Shown: positions 1-8,899 of the stretch, piece by piece
How the letters are laid out: each line of letters begins with the position of its first letter
Position numbering within the stretch: position 1 is the stretch's first letter
Assembly: GCA_003427395.1 (NCBI GenBank)
Contig: BFEA01000615.1
Location: 2,950 to 25,859 of the forward strand
DNA from: Chara braunii
Lineage: Eukaryota; Streptophyta; Charophyceae; Charales; Characeae
Direction: 5' to 3'
DNA length: 22,910 nt
Program-made: the position numbers and the translations under genes
Notes under the pieces: model-generated
What the model saw: only the letters and a program-made list of their open reading frames with translations
The model's database searches: none
What the model was told of the DNA's origin: nothing

Positions 1-487
1 TGAACACCCCACAACTAGCCCCGTCGTGCTGCCGAGGGACACCTTTCACGCTGACCTCGCGAGCGAAGTGGTCGAAAGTGCGACTATCACCGGCGACAAC
101 TGCCACCGTGTTAAAAAATTTAACAGATTTATCTAAAAGTGCTGAGTAGAAGTCATCTTTGGATGACGAACACGAGAAAGAATCATAGATTTCCAAAACA
201 CGTCTAGAGAAGTCAATGGCCAAAAGGCTCCAGTGTTCGCCGTCCTTGTGCACTGGTGCCAAGACGAGGTCATGAGATAGGAGGTCCACATCTTTAGCCC
301 ATCTGCAAACAGCTGCCGGACCTCGCAGAAGCAGTGTAGAGGCGAAGAAAGAGTTAAAGGTGTACGTCTTCTTGGTAGCAGCAGTCCGGCCGCAGTCGTC
401 CAGTAGCATCGCCATGTAGAAATCGACGACCTCATCGTTGAGCTCCCCGGATCCATCCACAAGTGTGACGATGTCCTTGACAGAAAC
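1..487 (-). CDS. Ulp1/SENP-type (C48) cysteine protease domain, partial exon
   Basis: The minus strand reads open from 487 to the window edge with no stop. It begins VSVKDIVTLVDG, then LNDEVVDFYMAML, which matches the family's substrate-channel motif (LND..I.FY). The catalytic set is complete: His in GEHWSLLAID (codon 233-235), Asp in EIYDSF (182-184), Gln in RQHDGASCGVF (29-31) and Cys in the same motif (11-13). The spacings, 17 residues His to Asp and 6 residues Gln to Cys, equal those of yeast Ulp1. Ulp1 enzymes cleave SUMO-type ubiquitin-like modifiers. In plants and algae this domain is often carried by DNA transposons, and I infer that here. The segment starts after a plausible splice acceptor (aattaacag, ending at 488), because an in-frame TAA lies directly upstream. 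The last residues of the domain lie beyond base 1, so the true 3' end is not visible. The start boundary is an inference; the domain call is firm. Confidence 0.9.
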
Positions 488-665
488 CTGTTAATTGTGC
501 GACGACTAACGCGTGACGACAAACGCGCGACGATGATAGTGAGCGGCAACCGGGAGCAGAAAACGTCTTCAAGGACTGATCTTCCATCTCGAGGAAACCC
601 TGTTCAACAAACACCCGCAGCACACAACAAGCACAAAGGATGGGGCACTATGAGAAAATGCCGTC
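488..665 (-). other. probable intron or decayed coding stretch between two exons
   Basis: This stretch separates the exon-like segment ending near 666 from the protease exon. All three minus frames are broken in the two joined contexts, and a good acceptor (aattaacag) sits at its downstream edge. A second acceptor-like site (tttgttgaacag, near 604) could define a small extra exon, so the splicing here is uncertain. The 5' donor was not identified with confidence. Confidence 0.35.
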
Positions 666-970
666 CTAGCGGCCATGGTCCGACGAACCGCTACTCTGTG
701 GCCCGAAAAGTTCATGCATAACGTCACCCCTACTTCTGGACCTTCTACACAAAGTTGATTCTAAACTAGCACTGTCCTTCTTTATATCCCTGCAAGCCTC
801 GAGAAGGAATTCCTTGCAGTCTTTTTCGACAACACCCGCTGCCTCTGCAACGAGCCTAGCGCGAGGGCCCAATACGGGCACGACAACCCTTCTGGGAGAG
901 CCCCGAGGTTTAGTCTCCCCAGGAAACGAATCAGTGACATTGCGACGACCAGTGCCTCCCGCAACTAGGA
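666..970 (-). CDS. hypothetical exon upstream of the protease exon
   Basis: An open segment of about 100 codons on the minus strand, rich in Arg, Ser and Lys. It contains VVVPVLGPRARLVAEAAG, then the charged KDCKEFLLEACRDIKK, and ends in a basic, serine-rich tail. Using the acceptor tgtcag (ending at 971) restores frame with the larger upstream exon that ends at 1240: the split codon reads Val and the frame then runs VLVAGGTGRRN. The nearby acceptor at 979 would give an immediate TAG, so I prefer 971. No known domain is recognised. It is probably part of the linker that precedes the Ulp1 domain. The 3' end is drawn at the stop codon (666); the real donor probably lies somewhat upstream of it. 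Confidence 0.45.
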
Positions 971-1239
971 CTGACAACCTGGCGAGGGCAGGCGGTTCCT
1001 ATGACATGTGTGTTTGTCCATGAGCTCGTCGACCTGTACAAGAAATAGCCACCAAGACAGTTCAGTAGGAGATCAACAACACAACTTCGCAAGAGCAACC
1101 AAGCAAACAGCACCTCACGAAGCACATCGTCACAATCCAGTTGGCGGCCGCGTACACACCTCCCCGAAATCGACGAAGCAAACAACACTTCACAAACGAG
1201 CTGACGAGCGGGAAGCAAGCAGAGGAAGACAGTGCTTAC
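971..1239 (-). other. predicted intron, 269 nt
   Basis: On the minus strand a strong donor, TTG|gtaagcact, lies at 1240/1239, and an acceptor, gttgtcag|TCC, at 971/970. Splicing these joins two long open segments in one frame. Without splicing the upstream segment reads on only about 16 codons before a stop at 1190. Both boundaries come from sequence inspection only. Confidence 0.5.
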
Positions 1240-3100
1240 CAAGCTTAGCTTCAACGTCACCAGAGCCCACCGATGACAGTCCCAACACGATTGGCGCCCC
1301 CGTGCGCGGTGACGCGGCGACGATGTGCTCCAAACTCACAGGGAAACTTGACAGGTTCGAGATGTCGGCGTCGATGACCGGAAATGGCATGAATTCATCC
1401 CCATCCCGATGGCGAAAATCCTCCACGTTCGCGACGGGCAATTTTAGTCTGTCCGTCTCCGGACAAAGAGCGTCGACGTCCACAACATCGACAGGTTGGG
1501 TTTCCTCCGTCGCCACTGTGTCGCATTGTGTTGTGCTCAAGGTCCCATGGATGTCCAACAACACCTCTCCCCCCCTTAACTTCTTGTCGTTGTGCGCTGT
1601 GTCTTTATCGTCATCACTCAAATAGAGAAATCTATCTCCAACAGCGTCAGAGGACTTCTTCAGAACGTCCTCTCCTATCACCTCGTCGTGAAGGCCGGAG
1701 TACAAGGGGTCATCGTATGCCAGCTGAACTGGTTGCTCCATCCCGACGTCGCCGAGTGTCGGATCAATCCGGTCGTCGGCGGAATCGTCCTTGTCCAAAG
1801 TCGTCAGAAGTCGACAACCGTCAAGTCCTTCATCCGTGTGTCTCGGATGAATCCGAATTATGGTCGTCTCCAAACCTGCATCAGGGAGGGACATGCTCAA
1901 AGGGCCCTGGTTCGGATTCATCCGAGCCCCCACAGTTTCCAACGGCGACGACGTGTCCGCTTTCACCGGAGAGTGGCTTAAGACTGCTAACTCAGCGCGT
2001 ACCGTCACCAGGCATTCTGCTCCGAGTGTGCGGGGCTCGACATTTAAACTGGTCACTAACTCACCCTCTGTCGGACAGTCTGCCTGCAGCTCCTTGTGGA
2101 CTTCCATGCACAGCATTACGGTGTCCTGACACCGGTCGTCTGTCATGGCGGAGACGTCCTTCTGGTTCGGATGAATCCGAATTTTGCCGCCAGGGTTTTC
2201 GGAAACCCGGACCACCCGTTCGAGTTCCGGAGACCGTTGTGCTCTCTCAACAGTACTGGCTTCCCGGCTCGGATTAATCCGAACTTCCTTTTGAGGTGAA
2301 ACCGAACATGGTTGGAGCTTGTCGATGTCGGATCCGTGGTATATTGTCGTCTCGCTTCCCGGAAGGCACAGAGTTCCGGACGACGATGTCGTCTCCGAGG
2401 TTCGGATAGATCCGAGACAATCGGCCAACCGTTTTTGGAGCTTAGCGAAGCAAGTTCCATTCTTTGCTACAACTGCCCCGCCAACAGCATTGGTATACTG
2501 TGTTGTGCTGGTGGAGCTAATCACAGGGTCCTGCTCGCCAGGCCGTGTAAGCCACCCAGGCCTCAAGTCGTTCCCCGTCTCCATTGAGGTGCTGCCTGTC
2601 ACCGCCAGAACCCCACCGTCCTCGTCGAGGTCGACATCGGACCCCTGCCCATCTCTTGTGTGATGCTTTGTCTTGTCTCCGCTTCGAGGCTTTTTCTTCT
2701 CCCGGCTGCCCGTTTTCCCCTTTCCGCCGCCTGCGTGCCCCGGAGACCGCTGTTTCGTTGAACGCTGTTCACTTCCACCTCCGGTACCTCGTTGCCCGCC
2801 GCCTTCACCATCCCCTTCGCCATCCTTTCTGCGAGACTTGCGCTTCACAACTCCTGCCGTCTGGGTGCCCGCTGGCAACTCCCCACTCACTTGGTTAATT
2901 GACGGGCTTGACGGAAGGGCGTAGAATGCGGACGATACTTCCAACAATTTATTTGACTGCAAGAAATCGAACAACGTTTCCTCGTATGCGCGCATAGCCG
3001 GGTCATCCTTACTTCGTCGATTGACCTCACTTAATCTCTCCAATACCAGATCGTTGGCGCGAGATTTGAATGTCTCGAGGTCCCAACGATCGTCATATAT
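1240..3100 (-). CDS. large low-complexity linker exon of the Ulp1-bearing gene
   Basis: About 620 codons are open on the minus strand. The first ~60 residues look folded and charged (ERLSEVNRRSKDDPAMRAYE, then TLFDFLQSNKLLEVSSAFYA). Next comes a Gly/Lys/Arg/Ser-rich disordered stretch (residues ~70-130, e.g. KRKSRRKDGEGDGEGGG), then a long acidic, Ser/Thr-rich region with few hydrophobic cores. No enzyme domain is recognised. The frame is the same as that of the segment at 3101-4021, separated only by a TAG (3101-3103) and 19 open codons, so the two were probably one coding frame. Six copies of a 16-bp palindrome fall in this exon and are translated as Arg-[Ile/Met]-[Asn/His/Asp]-Pro motifs (RINPS, RIHPN, RMNPN, RIHPR, RIDPT). 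The exon ends at a clear gtaagc donor. It probably links the upstream methyltransferase-like part to the Ulp1 domain. Confidence 0.6.
1759..2416. repeat. six copies of a 16-bp palindrome inside the linker exon
   Basis: The palindrome YTCGGATNNATCCGAR occurs at 1759-1772, 1843-1856, 1911-1926, 2166-2181, 2268-2284 and 2401-2416, each complete or with one arm base changed. The two central bases vary (ca, ga, tc, ga, ta, ag). All copies are read in the same phase by the minus-strand exon. The same palindrome recurs at 7,401-8,863. Confidence 0.85.
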
Positions 3101-4060
3101 CTACCCTCCACTTACGTCCCTCACAACCACTGCCCATTCACCGTCGAGAAGGACTGGCTGAAAATGGTCTGGATGCCACACGATATCATGGCCCCAATCT
3201 TCGGATGTGGAGAAGGTGTGTTTGTCGCCCATGTGGAAGGGAGTCGCAGGAGCCTTGAGATGCGGATGGTCCGGAGGAACTGGATGGCCGGGTCGAAGAC
3301 GTTCGGGCTGCGGTCTGAAACGAATAGGCTCCCCCGGCGAACTCCTCAGACGGGACAACCCACCCCCCTTGACAGGCGCTGAGGAGGACACGGGCGTGGG
3401 GCCGCCCGAGGTGGGTGTAGCGAGAGGTGTCCCCGGTTTGCATACTGACGGCGACTCAGAAACTTGGGCGTTGAAGATGACCAATTGCCCGTCCAAATCG
3501 AAGAGGTTGTCCTCAACGCTCTCCTTCTCCTCAGTCTCGATATTGAAATCGTCCTCCTCACCGAATGCCAGCTTGTAGTTATCCAAAGTGAAGTCGGCCG
3601 GATCGACGACATCCTCGTTAAAAAATACATATTCCAGCCTCTTCATGAAGCTCACAACGCCAGCCCGACTCGCTCCGTGGTAGCCCTGGAGGACCGCAAT
3701 GGCGACTTCCTTCCGCACCACGTACTGCGGGTCAAATCTCAACCTTGGTTGTTCACCGTAAAGGAAGGAGTAGACCTGGCGCCTTTTCTTCAGAGTCAAC
3801 TTAAAGAACATGTTCTTGTTCGGGTCATAAACGGCCTCGACCACGATATGGTGGAAATGGCATGGGTAAGCCTTGGACGACACTTCATGGGTGGCATACT
3901 GCACGGTGTATTCGAGCTGCGTTGTGTCCCCATCCACGGCCAAGATGTGCCTTCCCTGCTGAAGCAGACTCCATGCCACCTGCGCGTGCGGCTTGCCCAA
4001 GAACAGCATGGCATCCGCCACACCACAGAAGAAAAGAAGTTGATTGCATCCGCTCGCCGT
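3101..4060 (-). pseudogene. methyltransferase-like C-terminal segment (motif I-like FLGKPHAQ)
   Basis: About 310 codons are open to a TAG at 3101-3103. The start of the segment reads NQLLFFCGVADAML and then FLGKPHAQVAWSLLQQGRHI, followed by LAVDGDTTQLEYTVQYATHEV. The pattern F-x-G-(7-8 residues)-L-(4)-GR-x-(3)-VD resembles motif I of amino-methyltransferases (F-x-G-x-G ... GR...G.D/E), with the glycine loop changed to GKPHA. The next part has basic and aromatic stretches (KLTLKKRRQVYSFL) and an acidic patch (EEDDFNIETEEKE); the end is Pro-rich. The frame shifts near 4,045-4,060 relative to the upstream segment. Past the TAG the frame stays open into the linker exon, so the TAG looks like a nonsense change, although a gtaagt donor just upstream of it (3115-3110) could instead splice it out. 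The methyltransferase relation is inferred from pattern, not proven. Confidence 0.4.
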
Positions 4061-4800
4061 CCTTGTACAGAGCCCCCCTCTGGGTGAGGTTTTCGATGTC
4101 CGCGAAAGTCAAGGACTTGAAAGACTTCTCCTCCACATCCGTGGGTGTCACTTTCTATTTCCTTTGGAGAGGGACGTCGTCGTCTTCAGCAACAGCTCCC
4201 TCGTACAACGGGTGAGTCAGTAGCTGAGGATCCTCGCCTTTGAAAAGGATGTGCATCACATCCGGCTCCTCCCAGACGTTGTTTCCGAACTGATGCGTCT
4301 TCTTCGCTGCCGTCTTCCGAACCCACTTCCCCGTGTAGCATCGGGTAGCCCCAAGCGCAGACAAAGATGTCATGAAGGAGAGGTTCCACAGGCAGGGAAC
4401 AAATACCACCAATGTCCAGTAGTCCTGACAAAGGAAGCCCAACAACTCACTCAGAGCAACTCACTCAGAGAGCGACGTCGTCGTCTTCAGCAACAGCTCC
4501 CTCGTACACCGGGTGAGTCAGTAGCCGAGGATCCTCGTCTTTGAAAAGGATGTGCATCACATCCGGCTCCTCCCAGACGTTGTTTCCGAACTCATGCCTC
4601 TTCTTCGCTGCCGTCTTCCGAACCCACTTCCCCGTGTAGCATCGCGTAGCCCCAAGCGCAGACAAAGATGTCATGAAGGAGAGGTTCCACAGGCAGGGAA
4701 CAAATACCACCAATGTCCATTAGTCCTGACAAACAAAGCCCAACAACTCACTCAGAGACGCGAATGCCCAGAGTCCCATTGCGCACGGTCCACAGTTCCG
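4061..4800 (-). pseudogene. middle segment of the decayed gene, with internal duplication
   Basis: The recurring block reads DYWTLVVFVPCLWNLSFMTS, then LSALGATRCYTGKWVRKTAA, then EEPDVMHILFKGEDPQLL and an acidic end (AEDDDV). It occurs twice because of the 301-bp duplication. The upstream copy has a TAA where the other has TAC (DYW). After the downstream copy a TAG at 4155-4157 interrupts the frame, which then continues PTDVEEKSFKSLTFADIENL and LTQRGALYKDGE. Hydrophobic WTLVVFVPCLW after an LDLC/CAMGLWAF stretch is what one would expect downstream of motif IV (DPPY) in a beta-class methyltransferase, but no DPPY is present. A frame change near 4,790 is needed to join this part to the upstream segment. 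It is non-functional as it stands unless unusual short introns are removed. Confidence 0.4.
4170..4757. repeat. 301-bp tandem duplication
   Basis: Two copies lie head to tail, 4170-~4470 and 4471-4757, with period 301: tcgtaca recurs at 4201 and 4502, aggttccac at 4381 and 4682. They differ at only a few bases (e.g. tagctgagg/tagccgagg, ctgatgcgt/ctcatgcct). The junction is marked by a repeated actcactcagag word (near 4446, 4460 and 4747), a likely substrate for slippage or unequal recombination. The high identity suggests a recent event. Confidence 0.9.
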
Positions 4801-5234
4801 CACAAGTCGAGCACGTAAGTGTGGGAGCGTAGCTGATGCCTTAGTTTTCCCAGCACCTCCTTATGATCTATGGCACTCAATGGGTCGACGTTAAACTGGG
4901 CCAGCGTCGTCAAGGCGCTTGTCCTCGTCCACATAATGTTGATGCATTCATCAACGCACTGAGGTTTTTTTTTGCCTTTGGCGCGATCTCCAGTGATCAC
5001 CGAAAGGACGACACACTTCCACTCCGCCGGGAAATGCTGGTTGTTGACGAGGGCCACTGTTCTCTTGATGTTGTTGTCGTGTTGACACCTGAGAAACTGA
5101 GGGCACTTGTTGACGTACGAGGAGTCCGTGAAAAATTTCCTGCTCTCGTTCCAAAGCTTGTCGTCGAGACCTTTGTCCTTGAACTCTTCAAACAGTTGAT
5201 TTTGGACCTGAAGAACGTGGAGTTGGCATTCCAC
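4796..5234 (-). pseudogene. central segment of the decayed gene (KDKGLDDKLW ... YVLDLC)
   Basis: About 146 open codons follow a frame change near 5,195-5,235 relative to the upstream ParB-like frame. They read NQLFEEFKDKGLDDKLWNES, then RKFFTDSSYVNKCPQFLRC, VNNQHFPAEWKCVVLSVITG, and end SHTYVLDLCG. The final YVLDLC, followed after the frame change by GLWAF and the hydrophobic VVFVPCLW, sits where a beta-class methyltransferase has its motif IV strand (DPPY/DPPW). If homologous, the catalytic DPP is lost. Otherwise I recognise no domain. Confidence 0.4.
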
Positions 5235-6664
5235 TCCCGCTTATCCATTTCCTCGTACTCCAACTCCACATAGTGCCACAGCCTCAGCATAATCCGGTCC
5301 ATTTTTATTATGTCGACCATCTCCTTGACACTCAACTTCCCTTGCTCGGCCAACTTCTTGCTACTCGTTTGAACCCACACGACGTTAAGGTTCAAGACGC
5401 TGTTCAATAGCCTTTTCTTCTCGCGGTCCGTCAAGTCCACCAATTCCTTCCAGCAGTGGACATCCGGCTCAGGAACTTGGACGTAGAAGGTTTTCTCCTC
5501 CGCGCCTTTCTTTGGCTTCCCTTTGCCCATTTTCAACGACGGGTCGTCCACCTTCACGTACCAGACCTGTTTCTTCAGCCCCTAGCTGTCAGTCACAGTG
5601 GAGAGTCCTGGCTTGGCCACCTCCTCATGGGTGGGCGGCTTTTCAGTCCAACGCCGACCGTCGAAAGCAAGGAGTTTCCCTTTCGACCACTCCTCATAGA
5701 ACTTCTCTCCCAAAGCGAAGACGGAGTCATCTGCCATGGCCAGCGGGAGGTAGTATCGAAGTTTCTCAGCCCATTCCTTTCTTTTCTTTTCTTCCGTTGA
5801 CAGGTTCCACAAAGGAGTGTACGATGTCTTCTTCATAGCCAACGCCATGAACTGCACCCACTTTCGCACCTCGTCCTTTTTCTTCGACGCATTGCCGAGC
5901 ACCACACGCGGTTTGCCCTTAATTTTTCAGATATTGCGAATGTTCCGCATAGACAAAACCTGCAAGCGCGGTGGATTCTTCTTGTCTTTTATGTTGTCTT
6001 CGCAGCTGACATGGGCGTAGCCGATGAACTCATCGTCAGGGAAGTAGATCGGTCTGAACGGTCATTTACAGAAGTTGTCGTACTCAAACACGGGATGGTC
6101 TTTCACCTTCATCGCCGCCCTCGCGTTATGTTGTCCACACACAGGATAATACAAGTATTTCTCCGGCTGTGAGTTGTCGAAGTCAGCAGGCAGCACGCAC
6201 ACAGCAGGCTCGCCATTCTCTGGAGGCGCGACGATCGGAGCGAGAACGAAAATGGGCTTCATGTGTCTCATGTCTTTATGTTCGTAGCAGTCGATCATAG
6301 CCGGCGTGATGGTATCAACGAGGAACTCGTCCCAGGATCGGTGGTTGTACGCGTCTTCCCAGTCTGGAATAGCTAATATTCTTTCGGGATGGATGTGCAA
6401 CACGACGTCCTTCTGCACACCTGTCTGCATCTCGAGGATGAACGCATTGTCGAGGTTAAAGGCATTGAGGTTAATCTCCACGTCGTCATCTCCCTCCCCA
6501 CTGTCGCCCATCTGCTTTCTTCCCCCTCGATGATTTCGACCGTTTCCCGGAAGACTCACCGGTTCTTCGCTGTGTCGACGAGTCTTTTCACGTTCCATCC
6601 CCACCTCCAACCCTTTTCGTCTTCTCAACGGAACCGCCCTCTCGTGTTGTTGGCGTCCGAGCAC
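5195..6664 (-). pseudogene. ParB-like N-terminal part of the decayed gene
   Basis: One minus-strand frame runs through about 480 codons, broken by three stops: TGA at 6062, TGA near 5926 and TAG at 5582. A good Met precedes GDSGEGDDDVEINLNAFNLD (6511). Next come RILAIPDWEDAYNHRSWDEF, then VLPADFDNSQPEKYLYYPVC and GQHNARAAMKV (6136-6110). YYPVCGQHNARAA resembles box II of ParB/Srx-like domains (G-x-R-R-x-x-A), which bind or cleave nucleotides or DNA and are often fused to DNA methyltransferases in phages and bacteria. After the stops come a Lys-rich region (GNASKKKDEVRKWVQFMALA), then WYVKVDDPSLKMGKGKPKKG and VDIIKMDRIMLRLWHYVELE. The stops fit CAG/CGA/TGG changed by transitions. The ParB resemblance is moderate; the fold call rests on one motif and its context. 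Confidence 0.5.
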
Positions 6665-7096
6665 TCCCTCCTACCTTTCTCTGCCTTTTCAGAGCACCTA
6701 CTCCCTCTCGCTCTTCCTCATCCGGCAAGTTGCGCTTTCCTCCCGACTGAGTCTTTTCAGCCGATCTCTCACGGAACAGCCCTTGCTTGGACACCCCCTC
6801 CTCACCGGCGAGGTACCAGATTTCGCCCAGACCTCGAGGAAGTCTGTCACGTGAACGGCCTCGTCGTGCCCCGGCGCTAGCGGGACAAAGTACGGCAAAG
6901 ACATCGCACGCCGGCCGTACCCGCTGAACATCCTCCCAGCAACCTTGCATCCCTTTGCGATGTCGTCGACGGAACCATCACTTCTGTAATGCTTCTTCAA
7001 TGTAAACTTGAAATTGTATTCGCCAGCGTCGACGGGTCGGAGCCGTCCTGGCTCGCCCAGTCCAAATACCAGACACGTTTGTTGTAGTCGCACCAC
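6588..7096 (-). pseudogene. hypothetical 5' coding segment of the same gene
   Basis: In one frame (7096-6698) the minus strand reads TCLVFGLGEPGRLRPVDAGE, then KKHYRSDGSVDDIAKGCKVA, and YGRRAMSLPYFVPLAPGHDE with AVHVTDFLEVWAK. This part looks protein-like. Further downstream a second frame (to 6588) gives a basic low-complexity stretch (GGKRNLPDEEEREGVGALKR), and neither frame joins the ParB-like segment without a shift or intron. I recognise no family. It is placed here because it lies on the same strand, directly upstream and with no gap. The true start codon and promoter are not identified. Confidence 0.35.
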
Positions 7097-7390
7097 AAGT
7101 TTTGAGCCCGTCGTTATTCCTCCCCACCGCCACCTCCCCGACTCGTCTCCCTTGCCGGCGACGACGTCGTCCCTCGACGCTCCTCTCTATGCGGGGCGGA
7201 ACCACCAGCGGAGCGGCTTCGTCCGTGTGTAGCCATTCCCTGAAACACACGGAGGAAATGAACCCACATGCACACAGAACAGTCAGCAAGTCCCAACATC
7301 AACCACGACCTACAAAACGTATTCTGTTATCGGTCACCCCGACCCCAAAACAACGAAGTTCAGTCAAAGTTAGACGACAGTGGTCCCCAC
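7097..7390. other. unassigned region upstream of the decayed gene
   Basis: It would be the 5' flank of the minus-strand gene. I see no clear TATA box, no recognisable coding and no repeat family until the palindrome array starts near 7,392. Short open frames in it are Arg/Ser-rich and look spurious. Confidence 0.4.
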
Positions 7391-7391
7391 G

Positions 7392-8890
7392 CCTGCACGT
7401 TTCAGATGAATCGGAGGCATCGTAAGCCATCCTCGTCACAATGCCCTTAAGAAAACGAATGGTCGAAAACGAAGACCGCGGGATAGATCGGATACATCCG
7501 AAGCAGGCACAATCGAAAAAACGAACGTCGCATAGGCTCCCGCACCGGGAAAAGCAATATCTCAAGGGAAGGCACTAGAACGCTGACACAACAGACGAAG
7601 ACGTGCACCCCGTGGTGATACGGTGTCATCCGAAGTCGACAAGCGGATTGTAAAGTTAGCTGGTGTAGTTCGGATGCACCCGAGCTCCAAAGTGGTGTGG
7701 ACCACCCCCTTGTGGCCCGGACCAAACCGAAATCGAGTTTTCTTGTCCTTCTGAGTCCGTAATGGTTGTGACTCGGATGCATCCGAATTCGAACAGCGCG
7801 GTCCAGAGACGGTCGTCCACAAGAGGTCGCCATCTACAGCATGTGTTTTCGTCATCGACCTGTGAGCACTAGGTTAACCCTATCCGACCGGAGGTTTGGT
7901 TCGGTTGAGCCTGAACTTCGCGAATGTGGCTCGGGTTAATCCGAGACAGGGACCGGCGGATGGACCCCACGGTCTGTTAACGCGCATCCAGCCGTCCAAG
8001 CTTCCGTTATTCCCCAGCTTTCCTTGGGTCCACCCGAATTTCGCACGGTGTGTCTTTGTCCTCGAGTGTTTAAGACGGGTGTGGCTCAGATTTATCCGAT
8101 TTCGACAGGGGCTGTCCCGATACGTGCGACCACGACAGGCTGCGCCGACACCGTGTGTTTTCGTCGTACAAGTTTATCAGACCATGCGACGTCGTCAATA
8201 CCCTCTGCGCATGTGGTAAATCCGAACAAGCCATCGGTGTGGTTCGGATTAATCCGACTTCGCCGAGGCGGTTCGATTTGTTGTAGCTACACCACACACC
8301 GGACCTCCCCGCGATTGCCGTAGTGTGTCAGTATAATCTGTGCGTCATCACGGGGATGTCGTCGTCCACCCGAGCGTCACCATCTCGACTCGTTGTAGTT
8401 GCATGAATCCGAGGCATCGTTAACCCTCGTCATCAGACTGCCCTTCGTAGAGCGAATGGTCGAAGACGAAGACAGCGGGGGAGTTCGGACACATCCGAAC
8501 TGGGCAGAGTCGAAAGACCGACGTTGTGACTCGGATTCATCCGGATTAGCACAAGAGGAGGCCATCGGCATGGCATGTTTTCCCCAATGACCTGTGAGCA
8601 TAGGGTGGACCCTATCCTGTCCGAGGTGTGGTTCGGATTAATCGGAGATGGGGACCGGTGGATGGACGGTACGGTCTGTTGACAGCATGTGGTTTCGTCG
8701 TTCACGTTTATCAGAACGTGCGACGTCGTAAATACCGTCTGAGCATGTGACAAATCCAAATTTGTCGTCGGTGTGGTTCGGATTAATTCTAACTTCGTCG
8801 AGGTGCCTCGGTTAGTGGTCGCCCCGTGAGTTTTAGTGGGTTGTGGCTCGGATGCAACCGAAATTAACAAGGGTGGCTCGGATACGTTAG
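7392..8890. repeat. palindrome array within a diverged ~1-kb duplication
   Basis: At least twelve full or degenerate copies of YTCGGATNNATCCGAR lie here: 7401, 7488, 7669, 7772, 7930, 8085, 8243, 8484, 8530, 8632, 8777 and 8848, with further half-sites. The region is also a two-copy duplication: 7392-7530 matches 8400-8530, 7765-7960 matches 8523-8660, and 8150-8280 matches 8690-8820. The second copy lacks two stretches present in the first (about 7540-7765 and 7990-8150). Shared words include gacctgtgagca, gaatggtcgaa, gcgacgtcgt and atcggtgtggttcgg. No coding frame is conserved between the copies, so the array is probably non-coding. Confidence 0.8.
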
Positions 8891-8899
8891 TTGTTGCGC

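Noticed and set aside
133-549. 138-residue minus-strand frame overlapping the protease exon
   Set aside because: It is a shifted frame of the Ulp1 domain. Only the frame with the HWSLLAID/IYDSF/Q-x5-C motifs shows a known family.
1008-2299. Plus-strand frames opposite the linker exon
   Set aside because: The minus strand carries the longer frame, the donor site and linkage with other segments; the plus frames are Arg/Ser/Pro-rich shadows.
3110-3115. gtaagt splice donor as the end of the methyltransferase-like segment
   Set aside because: It is a good donor, but the same frame continues beyond the TAG directly into the linker exon, and no convincing acceptor lies in the short interval. Kept only as an alternative.
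4440-4760. Very short introns (gtgagt ... tttgtcag, 26-44 nt) at the edges of the 301-bp duplication
   Set aside because: They are below usual intron length. A frame change in a decayed gene explains the breaks more simply.
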